In this document: positions 36,630 through 49,133 of the stretch, in pieces | Layout: each line of letters begins with the position of its first letter | Position numbering within the stretch: position 1 is the stretch's first letter | Assembly (NCBI GenBank): GCA_964247055.1 | Contig: OZ176055.1 | Span: 124,001-188,000, forward strand | Direction: 5' to 3' | Length of the DNA stretch: 64,000 bases | From: Paragordius varius | Lineage: Eukaryota > Nematomorpha | Translations under genes and position numbers: made by a program | The notes under the pieces: generated by a model | Seen by the model: the letters and a program-made list of their open reading frames with translations, nothing else | What the model was told of the DNA's origin: nothing | The model's database searches: none

Positions 36630-36745
36630 TACAGTAGCGTATGATATAAAAAAAGTTTGTTAACAATTAAATAGGAATAAATGTTAAAATATAGGAAAAT
36701 ATGTTTAATTTCAAGCATTTGTTGTTTTTTGCCATACACTACTGT
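36630..36745. mobile_element. Family C micro-MITE, 116 bp
   Basis: TACAGTAGCGTATGATATAA at one end, GCCATACACTACTGTA at the other. Single ends of the same family appear at about 31485 (ACAGTAGCGTATGGCATAAA) and 50101-50126 (TTATTACCCATACGCTACTG). Confidence 0.7.
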
Positions 36746-37579
36746 ATTATTAAACTAAAATATACAGTTTATTATTATAAGGTAGGTTAAATTACAAAGT
36801 TAATGATATGTTACTTCACTTTTTTTTCATTCTTAAAGATTTTTTTCTCTCTTCCTTTATGGAAAAGGTAGAAAGAGAATTACAAAATACTGGAATGCTA
36901 ATCTACCTTTTGTTGTTTTGCTTTTCTATAGAAGATCTTCTAAGAGAATATTTTATCATTTTCTTATTATAATTATCTTTTAAAGTTTTTTTAAAAATGA
37001 AACGAGGAATTTAAAGTTATAAAACAATACATTTAATAAAAGTAATACTATGTACTTTTATGCAAAGACAGCGTTCTCTGGATCGCGCGAAATATGAGGA
37101 GTCAATCGATAGAATAAAACTTTTTTCTCACACCTTGAATTGTAGTTTGCATGTTTAACATAAATCAAATCTATATTTGTTGATTTTTAAGCAATGCTCA
37201 TATAAAATATTTTTTTCATAAAAATATCTTTTTAATATGTCAAATATTATTACTAAATTTTCAAAAGTGTATAAAATGATAAAATCTCCACTTTTTCCTT
37301 CAGTTTATATTTTTACAACTTAGAGTTATTTTAAAAAATTTGCAAAGGAAAATAAATATTACCCTTCAATACAGATGTTTGTTCAGCGTTTGTAAAAATT
37401 GTCTTATAATTTAAAAGACAAACATACTTTTTGAAATTTAAAAATTTTTTGTATACCGTACACAAGGAAAAATAACGCCACTTTTATTAATTAATAATAT
37501 TTTAGCGGTTTTATGGAATTTGAGTTAATCTTGGAAGGTAGAAATAATTAAAAATTTACTTTAGATATGACTCTTAAGG

Positions 37580-37903
37580 CAGTGGCCCCCAAAAAGAGTT
37601 TAGCTAAGGGGTGCGAAAAATTCAAAGAACAACTTTAATGTAAATTGACATTGAGTCTATTATTAATTGTATGGATTATAAAATATAATTTAATTTAGAT
37701 TATAAAGTTACTGTTTCAATTTAAAAACAAACGAAACAAATTGAAGGTTAATGAAAATCTTAAATTATCTTGATTTGTTCCCGCTGTGGATAAAATCATT
37801 TCTGTAAAAATTGCATTGATAATAATTTTTATAACATGTAATTTTGCATTTTTATTTCTCTTTTTACTTGGTGGGGCGTGAACATAAAAGCTTGGGACCA
37901 CTG
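37580..37903. mobile_element. Non-autonomous hAT-type relic
   Basis: CAGTGGCCCCCAAAAAGAGT at the left and AAAAGCTTGGGACCACTG at the right form imperfect inverted ends of the CAGTGG type common in hAT elements. Flanking octamers TCTTAAGG and TGCTAAGC match at only five of eight positions. Confidence 0.45.
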
Positions 37904-37969
37904 TGCTAAGCGTTTTTGATTTATTTTTCCGTTTTTCCCTCTATTATGTAATATTCCAATTTTTAAGAA

Positions 37970-39700
37970 TGTCGAATTTCTTTATATGCGCTAGTTCTAG
38001 TTAACATTGTTTAATTAAAACACATCAAATTTAATTTAAATCAAGAAACTTAGCAATTTAATAATGAGAGAATTTCACAACGTGGATATTCTTTCTCAAA
38101 TATTTTTTAATGCCCCGGGGGTTACTAAGCAGTTTTTTGTTTAAACCCCTCGGCTTAGTAGAAAATAGGAATTTCTAAATAGGACTTTTAAAAATTGTCG
38201 TAAGCAATTTTCCGGAAAATGTGAATCTCAATTTGAATTCAAAGATGGTTTACTCATTTATAATGCGCTGAGGGTGAAGGAGCCATTTTTGAAGGGACCC
38301 TTGGTATACCGCCATCTTCTGTCAGAGTTTTTTATAAATTGTTGGTTTTATTTTATGGAAAATGCCCCATTCAAAGGTGGAAATTTTTAATTTCTTTATA
38401 AATGCGCCAGGTATGGCTGGGTTATTTTTAAGGTCGGTTTAGCGTAACCCATTGGCAATGAGTTTTTGAAATGTTGAGAAAACTTTCCAGGAAAATGTGC
38501 AAGTCAATTCAAATAAAATAATGGATTCTTTTAATTTTTATGAATATGCCGAGATTTTTTTAAAAAAAAGTCTCTTATTTCAGCCTCACCACGTTGCAAA
38601 AAACGTAAATTTTTCTAAAATATTAAAGATAATATGCATTGAATATACCCTCCTAATCTTACAAAATTAATTAATAAAGCTATTTTTTATTTAACACTTA
38701 GCCGTTTGTTATGGCTTTTCCCTCTAAATACGTTACGTTACCATAAGTAAAAAATGCTATTTTGTTGAAACTTTTTGAGGACACATATGGGATCATATAA
38801 ATTTAAACGATTTTTAGTATTTCCCTTAGAAAATGAAAAACTTTAATCGATCGCTTTAATTAGCTACTGGATTAGGTTTCATCAGATATAAAATATAGGC
38901 CATAAAATAAAGATTTAAGCAATTTTTCAGCAAAAGAATGGTTTATTCTACAGAAACCCATGCTTTTAATGCGTCCTAAAGGCTGATTATTATATGTTTA
39001 TATTTGGCTTAGTATCTAAATCGCCCTAGGAAAATATATTCCGGAAGAAAATATGGTGCTCAATATTTCACGCGTGTGGTTTATACCACAAGCATGACAT
39101 CATTTAAAGTCACACGGGGTGAGCCCCTTAAAGTTCTTAAAATAAATGACTTTTTAATATATGCTGGATAATGTCATATAGTTTTTCAAAACTTTTTTCC
39201 TTAAATAAATTTTGTTTCGTTTAGTTTCTATGGTATTTTGAAGCGTTTCTATATATTTATAAAAATGGAAAATGCTGGCTTTGTGATCTAACTCCGGAAA
39301 ACCGGTAGACGCATTCAAATCCAAATATCGAAAAAATATAATCATTAATGAATGCCCCGACAATAGCTTCGCCCTTTTTTTGAATTAAGCCCCCAGTTCG
39401 GGCCCACCCTGTGTAAAAAACGGTTTTTTTTTCAAAACAGAAGTCCACAAAAATCGTGTCTTTGAGACAATTTTTCGTAGAACGTGTTGGACCATTCAAT
39501 TTCAAATATGATTTTTGTTTACTATTGCGCCGAACCTCGCTTTTTTAATTTAGGCCCTCTTTTTACCCGCTCCCCCCGTAATATGCCATTTTTTTCAAAA
39601 AAAACGTCCACAAAAATAATTTTTTGAATCTATTTTTCCCCCCAAGTAAACAATATATTAGTATGAATGCACCGTTTTAAAATTCCTATGAGATTATAGC
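37970..39700. repeat. Cluster of degenerate direct repeats
   Basis: About eight poorly conserved units, most ending in a string like TTTATNAATGCGCCG (near 38110, 38270, 38400, 38555, 39350, 39530, 39690), several preceded by TTTCCGGAAAATGTG-like sequence and a TCAATTCAAAT block. Spacing is irregular. Probably the remains of one old repetitive element. Confidence 0.4.
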
Positions 39701-40654
39701 TATTAAATAATGGTTATAAATAATCCACATATGTGGATCATTTTATTGTCCCTTTATTCAAATACCCCCCTCACCCCCGGGCTGCGTAGCAGCACGAGAT
39801 TTACACTAGTATATTATATAAATCGCTTGATGACTGAATAAAATTAAAAAAAACAAATTTGAAATTCAATCAATAATTTGAGGTAATGACTTTATTATTT
39901 ATGATGTCAAAAAAAATTAAGGTGTTTTTTACTATTTTCACCATGTTTTACACCCCCCCCCCCCCGATTTGGTGCATTGGATATTATTTTATTTAAAAAA
40001 ACATACCTATTTTGTTCCACCTCTGGTCCCGAACGGATTGTTTACAAGTTATATAAAAAGCTGTGTGTTAAGCAAACTAAGTGTTTTTGGACATAAGATG
40101 CTTTAAATTTTTCAGAACTTAAAATGTACAAATACGACTTTATCAAAACTGTTAATTTTGTTTCAAAAATTTTATTATTGTATTTTGGATCCTTCACCTT
40201 ATAAATGTTGAATCTAATTGACACACAATCTTATAAATTCTGTTTACATTTTTATTTTTAGATGTGGGCCCCGCAAAAATTTTCGCTCCTCTAAAATGGA
40301 CTAGTTCTATTATAATAAACGCAAAAATGCCGCTACGCCAAAAAAAATTTTATGCTAAATTTTGACATTAAAAAAATATTAAAAAGCATACTATTTAGGA
40401 AAGAGTATAAAAACGCTTTTGATATTATGAAAACACTTTTCTATATAATTTGATAATGCTGGACATTTCTATCGCTTCAGAATTGTAAAGGTTCGATTAC
40501 TTTAAAATATGACTGAACTTTTCTGTAAAAACGCAATTCACAATAATTTTAATCAAAATTCTGAGGTGATAAAAATGTTCAGTATCATTAAATGTTGTGT
40601 TTATAATATCTTATAAACTGAATGATAAAAAAAGGATTGCAGTATTTGAAATAT

Positions 40655-40960
40655 GGTGTTGGAGGAGAATGTTGAATATAAGATGGTCTGACAAGGTTAA
40701 GAATAAAACAATGATAAAATTAAATATGAGAGTCACTTAATGGGAGCTATAATAAAAAGAAATACGCAAATGGCCACATTTTAAAAAATATATCCCAGAA
40801 GATGTTTGGAAAAGTTGAAGGGAAAAGAAAAAAAGGAAGGCCGATGTTATGATGGCTGGACACTGTAAAGAAGGAATCTGGAAGATATATGAGTGAATTG
40901 CAGCAAATAGCTTGGAAAAGAGACAAGGTTTTAATTTCCAAGGGTAACTCTACCTAGGGA
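40655..40960 (+). mobile_element. LINE (non-LTR retrotransposon) C-terminal fragment
   Basis: Reads RWSDKVKNKTM, then KVEGKRKKGRP, WLDTVKKESGRYMSELQQIA and WKRDKVLISK, the conserved tail after the reverse transcriptase in many invertebrate LINEs (GKRRRGRP...W-D...). Only the last 100 or so residues remain, with in-frame stops near 40735 and after KKGRPML. The reverse-transcriptase domain is absent, so it is a dead 5'-truncated copy. Confidence 0.75.
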
Positions 40961-41521
40961 ATTACCTACCTTTATAAATCGTTTTCATACCGTTCCCATC
41001 ATGTCTTAAACTAGTATGAAGTACGGTCCCACATGCTAAAAATTTAATTTTCGAAAAAAAGTATGCATTTTTCTAAAAATATTTTTAGTTGATATCAAAA
41101 TTTTTCATATATTTAAAATATTTAGCAATCCCGGCATTTTTTCGTTTATCATAGAACTATCCATTTTAGAAGAGCGATGATATATGCGACATTTGGTTTT
41201 TAAATATAATTTTGCTTTTTATCGGTAGTTTAGGTTATATATTATGATATTTTTTGAAATAAAGCATTAAAACCAAAAAAAGAATATTTAAAAATGTGTG
41301 CAAATTTTGCCATTTCCTAATACGAAGCCCTTACCACAAAAATGTAATCAACTTTCTTATAAAAAGTTTAAGGGCCGAAACCCAAAGCACCATGATAATC
41401 CTGATACATTTCCTATCGGAGAATTTATATATAGGTTATATTTTGGGACCTATGCCACATTACCGTAAATAAAATCACTTGAGTAAAACAATAGTTAAAA
41501 CGCTAATTCTTTTAATATATA

Positions 41522-43328
41522 TTATTTTTTAATAAATGGTTCAATAAAATCCAAATATTGCCTAACATCAATGTAAAAAGACACTTTCAAATCCAGTTCA
41601 GGCTCATTGGCTACCTCAGAAGCTACACCAAACACTTTGTTATTGCAAACGAGAGGTCCTCCGCTATCACCCTATAATAATAATAAATATATTTATTATT
41701 ATTATAGTCAAAAGATGTAGTTAATATGTATATAATAGCATACTTACCATTTCAGAACCGCGCCAATTATCGTCAGATCTGCCACAAACTTTTCTATCTA
41801 AATTTAATTTTCCAGCTTTGATTCTTTGCTTGACCATTTCTATATCACTGCATGCGGCTTGCTCCAAATGATTTAATTCAACACTTTTTAGGATAGCTAA
41901 ACAATGTATTGTTATGAGAATATCAATATAAAATTATTGATTCAAAGAAATTAGAACCCAGTTAATAGTATCAATTAACGTTAGTTTTCAATTGAGTCAT
42001 GATAAATGTAATTTATTAAAGTACTCACCTAAGACAGGTCCCCATCCATAGGCAGTACATTTCCCTGAAACTAATTCTCCTTTATTGGGTATATCCATAG
42101 TCATTAAACCAGTTAAGGGTTTTGCCAAACTCAATATAGCAATGTCATTTTGTTGCAGTTTACTATTATAATGGTCATGTGGTATAATTTTTTCAACAGG
42201 CACAGTTTGTCCGGGCTGAGAAATATCTCTAACACCTGCTTTTATAGTTATCCTAGAGGGCTTTCTAAAATACAGGACACAAATAAATTAGCATAATATG
42301 GTATTTAAGTTTTATTCAAACATAGAAAATTATGTCATATGTATTTAAAGTTAAACAAACTTACAATTGATATACGCAATGCGCTGCTGTTAAGATGGTA
42401 AGGGGATTAAGAAGAGTGCCAACACATCGATCATCCGGCAAGTTCAAATGTACCTTTAGAATTGAATTCACCCCCATAAATAAAATTTATTTTAGAACAA
42501 TAAATTAGCCAAAATTATAGAAAAAATATTTTTTACGACGTAAGTGGTTGGCGTGGTTACAACAGTGCCTCCTGCAATCATTAATGCTAATGTGTGAAAG
42601 AAAATATTAAAAACACTTAACGAATATATTTATGAGGTAAATTACAGTCATGTACCTTTATTTTATGAAAAAATTTGTTTTCTTCGTTAAATGCGTAAAA
42701 TTATTTGGTAAAGAAGGGAAAAAACAGGAGCTATATGGTATTAACAATATCATATTCATCAAAAAAAGTCTAACAATTACCATAGAGCTCTTGTTTTTTC
42801 CATTCTTTACCAAATATTTATACCCATTAACGAAAAAAAATAAATTTTTGATAAAATAAAGGATATATGACTGTAATAAATACAACGTAAAACATGGAGC
42901 GGTTTAAAAAAAACTATATTTTTAAATGTATTTCACAGATTATATACTAGGGTTATAAAATAAAACATTACACCAAATTTAACTGTTATTTTACGATTCC
43001 ATAGATTTATATTAAAAAATAAGGATTTTAAAATGTGCTTGACTTTATAAAACATTCTGTAACTTATTAGTGTGCCGTTCATTGTTATGTTGTTTTAAAA
43101 GCAATATTATTGGATTTGAGTGTTAAGTTAACAACATAATTTATTTTATATGATAAATATTAAAAAAAGATTCATACCTCTGGCTTTTTTCATGGTTGTT
43201 GTATTGTATCCATTGTCACTTTCGTTTCGGCTATAACGATAAAGTCTTCCATTTAACTGTGAAGCAGTACATTCGAAATTTTTTACATGGATAATTAACA
43301 AAGTTACAAGGAAAGATTTTAGGAACAT
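41522..43328 (-). CDS. Secreted chymotrypsin-fold serine protease (6 exons, 274 aa)
   Basis: Exons 43178-43328, 42537-42586, 42365-42453, 42029-42264, 41748-41896 and 41522-41671 join in phase to a stop at 41522. Signal peptide MFLKSFLVTLLIIHVKNFEC; an in-frame upstream ATG at 43385 would add 19 residues before it. A short propeptide leads to IAGG, the S1-family mature N-terminus. The catalytic triad is complete: His92 in TAAHC, Asp137 in NDIAIL, Ser228 in GDSGGPL. The spacing IAGG to AAHC (41 residues) equals that of trypsin. Odd points: the residue six before the catalytic Ser is Gly rather than Asp, the usual Cys191 and Cys220 are both absent, and the S1-wall motif SWG is replaced by ASE. 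So it is not trypsin-like in specificity. Role could be digestive or regulatory; the sequence does not tell. Confidence 0.9.
42643..42875. mobile_element. Family E palindromic MITE, protease intron 1
   Basis: TACAGTCATGTACCTTTATT and its complement AAAGGATATATGACTGTA bound a 233-bp near-perfect palindrome (GGTAAAGAAGGGAAAAAACA is mirrored by TTTTTTCCATTCTTTACC). Open frames on both strands are by-products of the palindrome. Confidence 0.8.
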
Positions 43329-43385
43329 TTTGATACAAAATTTAAAAATAAACCGTTTTAAGATTAGTCGCCCTTTTACCAACAA

Positions 43386-44402
43386 TTACAAATAAAATGA
43401 GGGCAGAAGGTCACCAAATATTTAATTAGTAGATGATGTTTTATTATAAAATGACTCTATTACCTGACCTTAAAATAGGATTTTAATTCCAATAATACAT
43501 AGATGCTAAAACATGGGACTGTTAAAATTATCAATATTGACACTTTCTAATCGGAAGCTATTAATGATACTCTATATTAGATAGCTTATCCTAATACAAG
43601 TAAAAGGAAAAATACTTGGTCAATATTGATTTTGGTAAAATTAAATTTAAATGGTTTCAACTGAACGTACTAAACATTTTGGATGTAAAATTCAATGAAA
43701 ACACATTAATTCGTTGCTTATTGCACTGCATCCAATCTCGGGTGTATAAATAAATAAGCTTATATATTGTTAAAAATGTAACAAGATTATTTTGATTTGA
43801 ATCCTGATATGTTACATTAGATCATAAAGATAGTGAAATGATAATGAATTTCTCAGAAAAAAGAGTTATTTCAATTTTTTATAAAGGTTATTTACATGAT
43901 ATCACAACACAACTATAAATTAAAGATAATTGACGGTATTCGCAGGTAACATACAAAAATACGTGTAAATTAATAGATAGGATATTTGCACCATAAAACA
44001 AAAAATAAAAGTATATATAAATATATTATCCTCACTAAAATTTGTATCATGCATAAAAAATTGTAAATATAACTAATTCGAATAGGCTACAACAGATTCT
44101 TAGAGTGATTTTAAAAAATTTATCATCGTTGTAACTGCCCCCTATCAAGAAATTAATTTGCGCACATTTTATAAGCATTATAAAAATATATCACTAAAAT
44201 ATTTCATAAACTAGACATAACAAGTAAATTTTAATTTTTAGATATAGACTCCAAAACTTCCGAATCTCATCCCTTTAAATTAGACTTATACCCTTAAAAA
44301 TGCAAAAAAGCTGAAATTGCGCGATAAAAATTTTAATGGTATGCTAAATTTTGAAATCAAAAAGTATTTTCTAAAAAATGGATATTTTGTTTAAAAATTT
44401 AA
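43386..44402. other. Intergenic, nothing recognised
   Basis: AT-rich sequence upstream of the protease gene, ending at the hAT insertion. I see no exon, repeat family or clear promoter motif. Confidence 0.5.
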
Positions 44403-44410
44403 TTTATAAC

Positions 44411-47400
44411 TAAGGTGACCAGATTTTTTGAAGGAAAAAGCGGGACAAATCTGAAAAAGGGGGGGGGGGGTCATTGGGGGATACAACCAAAAATTTTTAT
44501 ACAAAAAATTTATTGTAATATTTATTTATTTTTAACACAAATACATTATATAAATATAAAAAATTTGTACCTTACAAGTTGTTTGTACCTTATTCAATAA
44601 ATTTAGTGCACGAACAAAAGGTGAAGTGATTTTAATATTCTAGAAAAAAATAATAAAGACGAAATCATCACAAAGTGCGCTGGGTGATGCAAGAAGCGCC
44701 ACAAAAAATATTTTTAACAATTTAGCGAATAATCTTAATCAAAATTGATAGATACACAACGCTATTCAAACAGCTACTGATTTGTTACCCCTGGATGTGG
44801 AAAATATAGATGTTAAAATGCTTGGATATTGTAGAACTGTTGGTTAGCTCTTTTGCCGGCGATTGAAATATTTATAAAGATGTGATCTCCTAGAATCCTA
44901 TTTTTTATCACAGGACAAAGGTCAAAATTCCAAGTCAAAAAAGGTTAGAAAATAATTTTATACCATTACCTAATCGCAATTTTATAAAGCATCCAGAAAA
45001 ACAAGGCTTATGAATAGCCAGAATATAAAAATGTTTTATACAAACAGAAACGATTATTTGGAAGACAAGACGGTGCACAATGACACTTTTTTATGAAGTC
45101 TCATTATTAAATAAATATATTGAATGAAAACTTATATTATGAACAACAGAAAAAATACATAGAAATAGTTAAAATAATCATTTTTAAACAAATTATGTTC
45201 CATACAATAATTTTTTAATTGTAGAATTTGCATTATCGTTACCTGAACCACTGCTATTGAACGCGTTTTTCCACAGTAAACTAAGGACACGGAATCAAAT
45301 TTAAATGTAAAAGCCATTTTATGTGTTCAAATATAATTTGACAAATTATGAAGACTTTTACAATATTTTAAGTAATTTTGTTTATTTTTTAACATAAAAA
45401 CTTTATAAATATAAGAAAATATTTTATTCTTTGGTATATTTTTTGTTTGAGTGAATGCGTTTTAGCAGATTGTCATCATTTTTTAAAATATTGTAGAAAT
45501 GAATTTGTCAAATTATATTTGACAGATAAAAGGCCTTTAAAGGTTCAACATTTAAATTTAATTTTTCCGATGTCCACACCTGATTTACTGTGGAAAAACG
45601 CGCTCAGTAGCAGCGTTGGCTCCAGGTGAAGCTAGTAATTCCACAATTTTTTAAATATTATTGTATGTAATATAGTTGGCTTCAAAATGATGAAATATTT
45701 CCAACCATTTCTTTTCTACTGTATATTTTTTTGTCCATAATTTAAGTTTTTTATTATTAATATATCTTTTAACTAAGAATTTTTGGGAACAGTTATAATC
45801 AAATGATTTTTGAACATCGCACCAATTAAATTATGGTTTAATGTTATCCTATGAAAATGATCAATTTCATTGAATTGTGTCGTCCAGTCTTCCAAATAAT
45901 CTTTACAGTTTGTATAAAACATTTTTATATGGTACAGGATATCTTGGCGATTTATTAAGCCGTGTTCTTCTAAATTATTTATTTTGCGGATGGTTAATGG
46001 TATAAAATTATTTTCTAACCTTTCTTGACATTGGAATTAAGTTCTAACTTAATTGACTAATTCAATTGCCGAAATTTTGTCACCTTCTATCAATTTAATA
46101 ACATTTTGAAAGAGAGAAGCTTGATTATGTAGGGACTCTAACCATATTTTTGAAGAATCACTTTCAAAAAACTTTTCCAAAGTTTTAGGACATTTGTCCT
46201 GTGATAAAAAATAGGATATTAAAGGAAAATACATATTTATAATTCTTTCGATAGCTGGCTGAAGAGCTAACCAACGAGTTTCACAATATCCAAGCATTTT
46301 TTGATATTGAACTTCTGCATTTTCACAGAATTCCTTGAGCGTTTCAACGCGTAACGTGTATATATAAAAAAATATATATTTTAATAACTAAATTTTCCAC
46401 ATCTAGGGGTAACAAATCAGTAGCTCTTTGAATAGCGTTGTGTAAATGCGCTGCACACCCAACGCCAATAATGTTTTGATTAAGATATACTGTAATTTAT
46501 GAAAAATATTTTTTGTTCCCCTCCTTGCTTTTCCACCTAAGTTCGTATTGGTGTTGTCAGCGCAATATGCGATAATTTTGTCTTTTAAATTATTTTTTTC
46601 TAGAATATGCATTATTGAAGTAAATATTATTTCGGAAGTTTCACCGGGTAGAGAAATAAATCTAAAATTTTAATTTTTCCGGTTTCTGAATCAAAATATC
46701 TTATTAAAGTGGGAAATAATTTTGTTTCCTTGTGAGATGAAGTATAGCGATATGAAATTAATTTTCAGTAAATCTTTTTGTATTTCAGAAAATGCATGTG
46801 GCGAAAGGAATTGCATTTAATGGCTTCGGCCCTTGTACGGGTACATGTAAATTTTTTAATGAATAAGGTGCGAATAACCTGTAAGGTACAGTTCATAGAT
46901 CTAAAGGAATGATTGTGATTAACGGCGTGAAAAGATAACACGCCCTCAGCTAGTGCCAAATTCTTTTCTTCCTCTCCAAAAGCGGTTTTACGAAAAAGAT
47001 CGCTCATTTTGTAAGATGATGCCCCATATCTAAACATTTTTTATGTTTCTGTGTTTCCATATGCTTTGTAATATCATGCTTGCCGCCATGTGCTAGGGTG
47101 AATTCCCCCTCGCATATAAGACATTTAACAGATGATTCATTCTTCGTTTTTTGATAAAAGGAAAATCTTTCATTAATTCATCGTTGAATTTACAACCTCT
47201 TTTGCGCTCATATTTATAAATTACTATTAGTATAATAATTATATTACCTTAAATTTCTGGAATAAACGTGTAAGGTCCGATTTGTGGTATCAATATGTCT
47301 TTTAAGCTACCGATTTGTGGTATTAATTTGTATTTTAATCTAGAGATTTGTGGTAACTTGGCTTTTTGATAATGATGACAGTAGTAGTAGGATGCAAAGT

Positions 47401-47657
47401 GTATAATCATATGATATAAATTCGAAAAAAATAAATATTTTAATTTAAAAATAAAAAATTTTAATTTAAAATTGAATATATTTTAAAGATATTTAATGAT
47501 AAAAAATATAAACGAATAAAAAAATTTATTTGTATTTAAAAAAAATTTTTTTATATAATCGTGAAAAAGCGGGACATTTTAAAAACGTAGCGGGACGCGG
47601 GACAAAGTGTGAAAAAGCGGGACTGTCCCGCCAAAAGCGGGACGTCTGGTCACCTTA
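44411..47657 (-). mobile_element. hAT DNA transposon, decayed, internally inverted
   Basis: Inverted ends TAAGGTGACCAGA and TCTGGTCACCTTA are flanked by the exact 8-bp duplication TTTATAAC (44403-44410 and 47658-47665), the hAT hallmark. On the minus strand are transposase pieces: a BED finger (CLICEGEFTLAHGGKH...HMETQKHKK, about 47050-47140), LAEGVLSFHAVNHNHSFRSM (46765-47037), AYCADNTNTNLGGKARRG (46403-46612), MLGYCETRWLALQPAIERI (46049-46297) and a C-terminal FSTVNQVWTSEKLNLNVE (about 45500-45650). Frames are broken by stops and shifts, so it cannot make transposase. The left part (44700-45345) is a shortened, inverted copy of the right part. Confidence 0.88.
44700..45650. repeat. Inverted duplication inside the hAT element
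   Basis: 44720-44830 (CAACGCTATTCAAACAGCTA, TTGTTACCCCTGGATGTGG) is the inverse of 46385-46480. 45211-45345 (GCGTTTTTCCACAGTAAACT) is the inverse of 45500-45650. Both arms read toward a centre near 45420, so the two transposase copies are tail to tail, the left one carrying deletions. Confidence 0.75.
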
Positions 47658-48647
47658 TTTATAACAGATGTTAAAGCATACATAATAGTATTAGGCATGA
47701 TAACGGTATAAATACAATTTAAGATAATCTATAAACATGTTGTCTATATAATTAGATAATGCTAAACATTTGTATTAGACCTCCGCATTTTACAAAGTTT
47801 TTTTTATAAATTTGGGTAATTATTTTAAATAACACATATAAGGCGAAAGAATATTTTATAAATATTCTGAGATGATATCAATTCCGCATCATGGAATTAT
47901 ATATAAAAATGTTATATAATTTATTAAAATGTACCTCCATCATGCTTTGACATAGTTTGAGGTACATTCAACAGAATTTCATAAATTAAATCTTTAAGGC
48001 AAAATATTCATTTTTTGTTTGAAAATAGGGTCAAAATTTACCATATATAAAAATCGCGCAACCTTGGCATTTCTGCTTTTATTTTAAGATAACTAGCCCA
48101 TTTTAGACGAGCAAACAAATTTGAACTCTTGGGGCATCTAAAAATTAAAAATCATGAAAATTATCGTTCTGCTATTTATATGCAGTTTACTATATTTTAG
48201 TGAAATATATGGAAGTTAAAATTTTGATATTTTAATAAAATTAACTAATTATTCACGGCCATAAAATAGCACTTTTAGAAGCGCATGCGACCCATAGGCT
48301 GCGGATTAAATATCTTTGGTTTGGTGTTCCAACTAAATATATTTAATTTAACAAATATGTTTAATTTATTTCACTGCGTCCGTCGAATGTGTTTTTATTA
48401 CATTTACATTTTTGTTAAATGGTACCGATTTCGTTATAATATTATAATAAATATTGCAATTTGGATAACCATTTTATCCAGCGTGAATAAATAACCGCAA
48501 AACATCTCAAATATTATTGTCAGCTTCTTTTTATTTCAAACAGGATACTAGATGTGATTAAAAAACTGAATATTTTTGTTAGAGAGTACATACAACTGGG
48601 GTGATTGTTTAAGGGGTAATTAACATGATTGGCTTCGCAGGACAAAT

Positions 48648-49133
48648 AAAGTATTTGCACTTCAAGAGTGTCCTTGAACACTGCAAGTTGGTCCTTAAAA
48701 TTTTTAAATTTTGTTTTAACCATAATTTTTGCATTTATTTTTTTATTTTATTATTTTTTAACCTAATTTGCTTTATTTATTATTTATTTCTTAATTTAAA
48801 AATAATTTTTTATTAATTTAACAAAATTATTAACTTTTAAATGCTTTCAATGAAAAATTTAAATAATAACCCAGAAAACCTATATATCTTTAATTACGTG
48901 AATCTTAGAAATATCTAAAATAATTTTAGAATAATAAAGATATACGGTTTCATAATTAAAGGTTGATATTAATTAAAATTTATATTAAATAATAGAAAAT
49001 TGGTTAAAAACGTAAAGTAGATGAATGATATACGATTTGATTAAAAGCAAAACAAAAAAGTCAAAGGACCAACTTGAAATGTTCAAGGGTCAACTAGAAG
49101 TGTTCAAGGACATTCTTGAAGTGCAAATGGTAT
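48648..49133. mobile_element. Divergent family B fold-back element
   Basis: GTATTTGCACTTCAAGAGTG and TGCAAGTTGGTCCTTAAA on the left mirror GGACCAACTTGAAATGTTCA and CTTGAAGTGCAAATGGTATA on the right. The terminal TATACCATTTGCA matches family B, but the arm unit is a different sequence built around TTCAAGG. Confidence 0.7.

Larger units (their letters stand above)
35865..41521. other. Intergenic region with decayed repeats
   Basis: No gene seen. Holds a family C MITE, a hAT-type relic, a cluster of degenerate repeats and a LINE fragment, each entered separately, plus a C13-type homopolymer near 39951-39965. The promoter of the LamG gene should be near 35,870-36,100, but no clear TATA or initiator can be chosen. 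Confidence 0.55.

Noticed and set aside
42650-42885. Mirror-image frames on both strands in the protease intron
   Set aside because: By-product of a palindromic MITE (42643-42875).
45447-45629. Plus-strand frame inside the hAT element
   Set aside because: It is the antisense of the transposase C-terminus.
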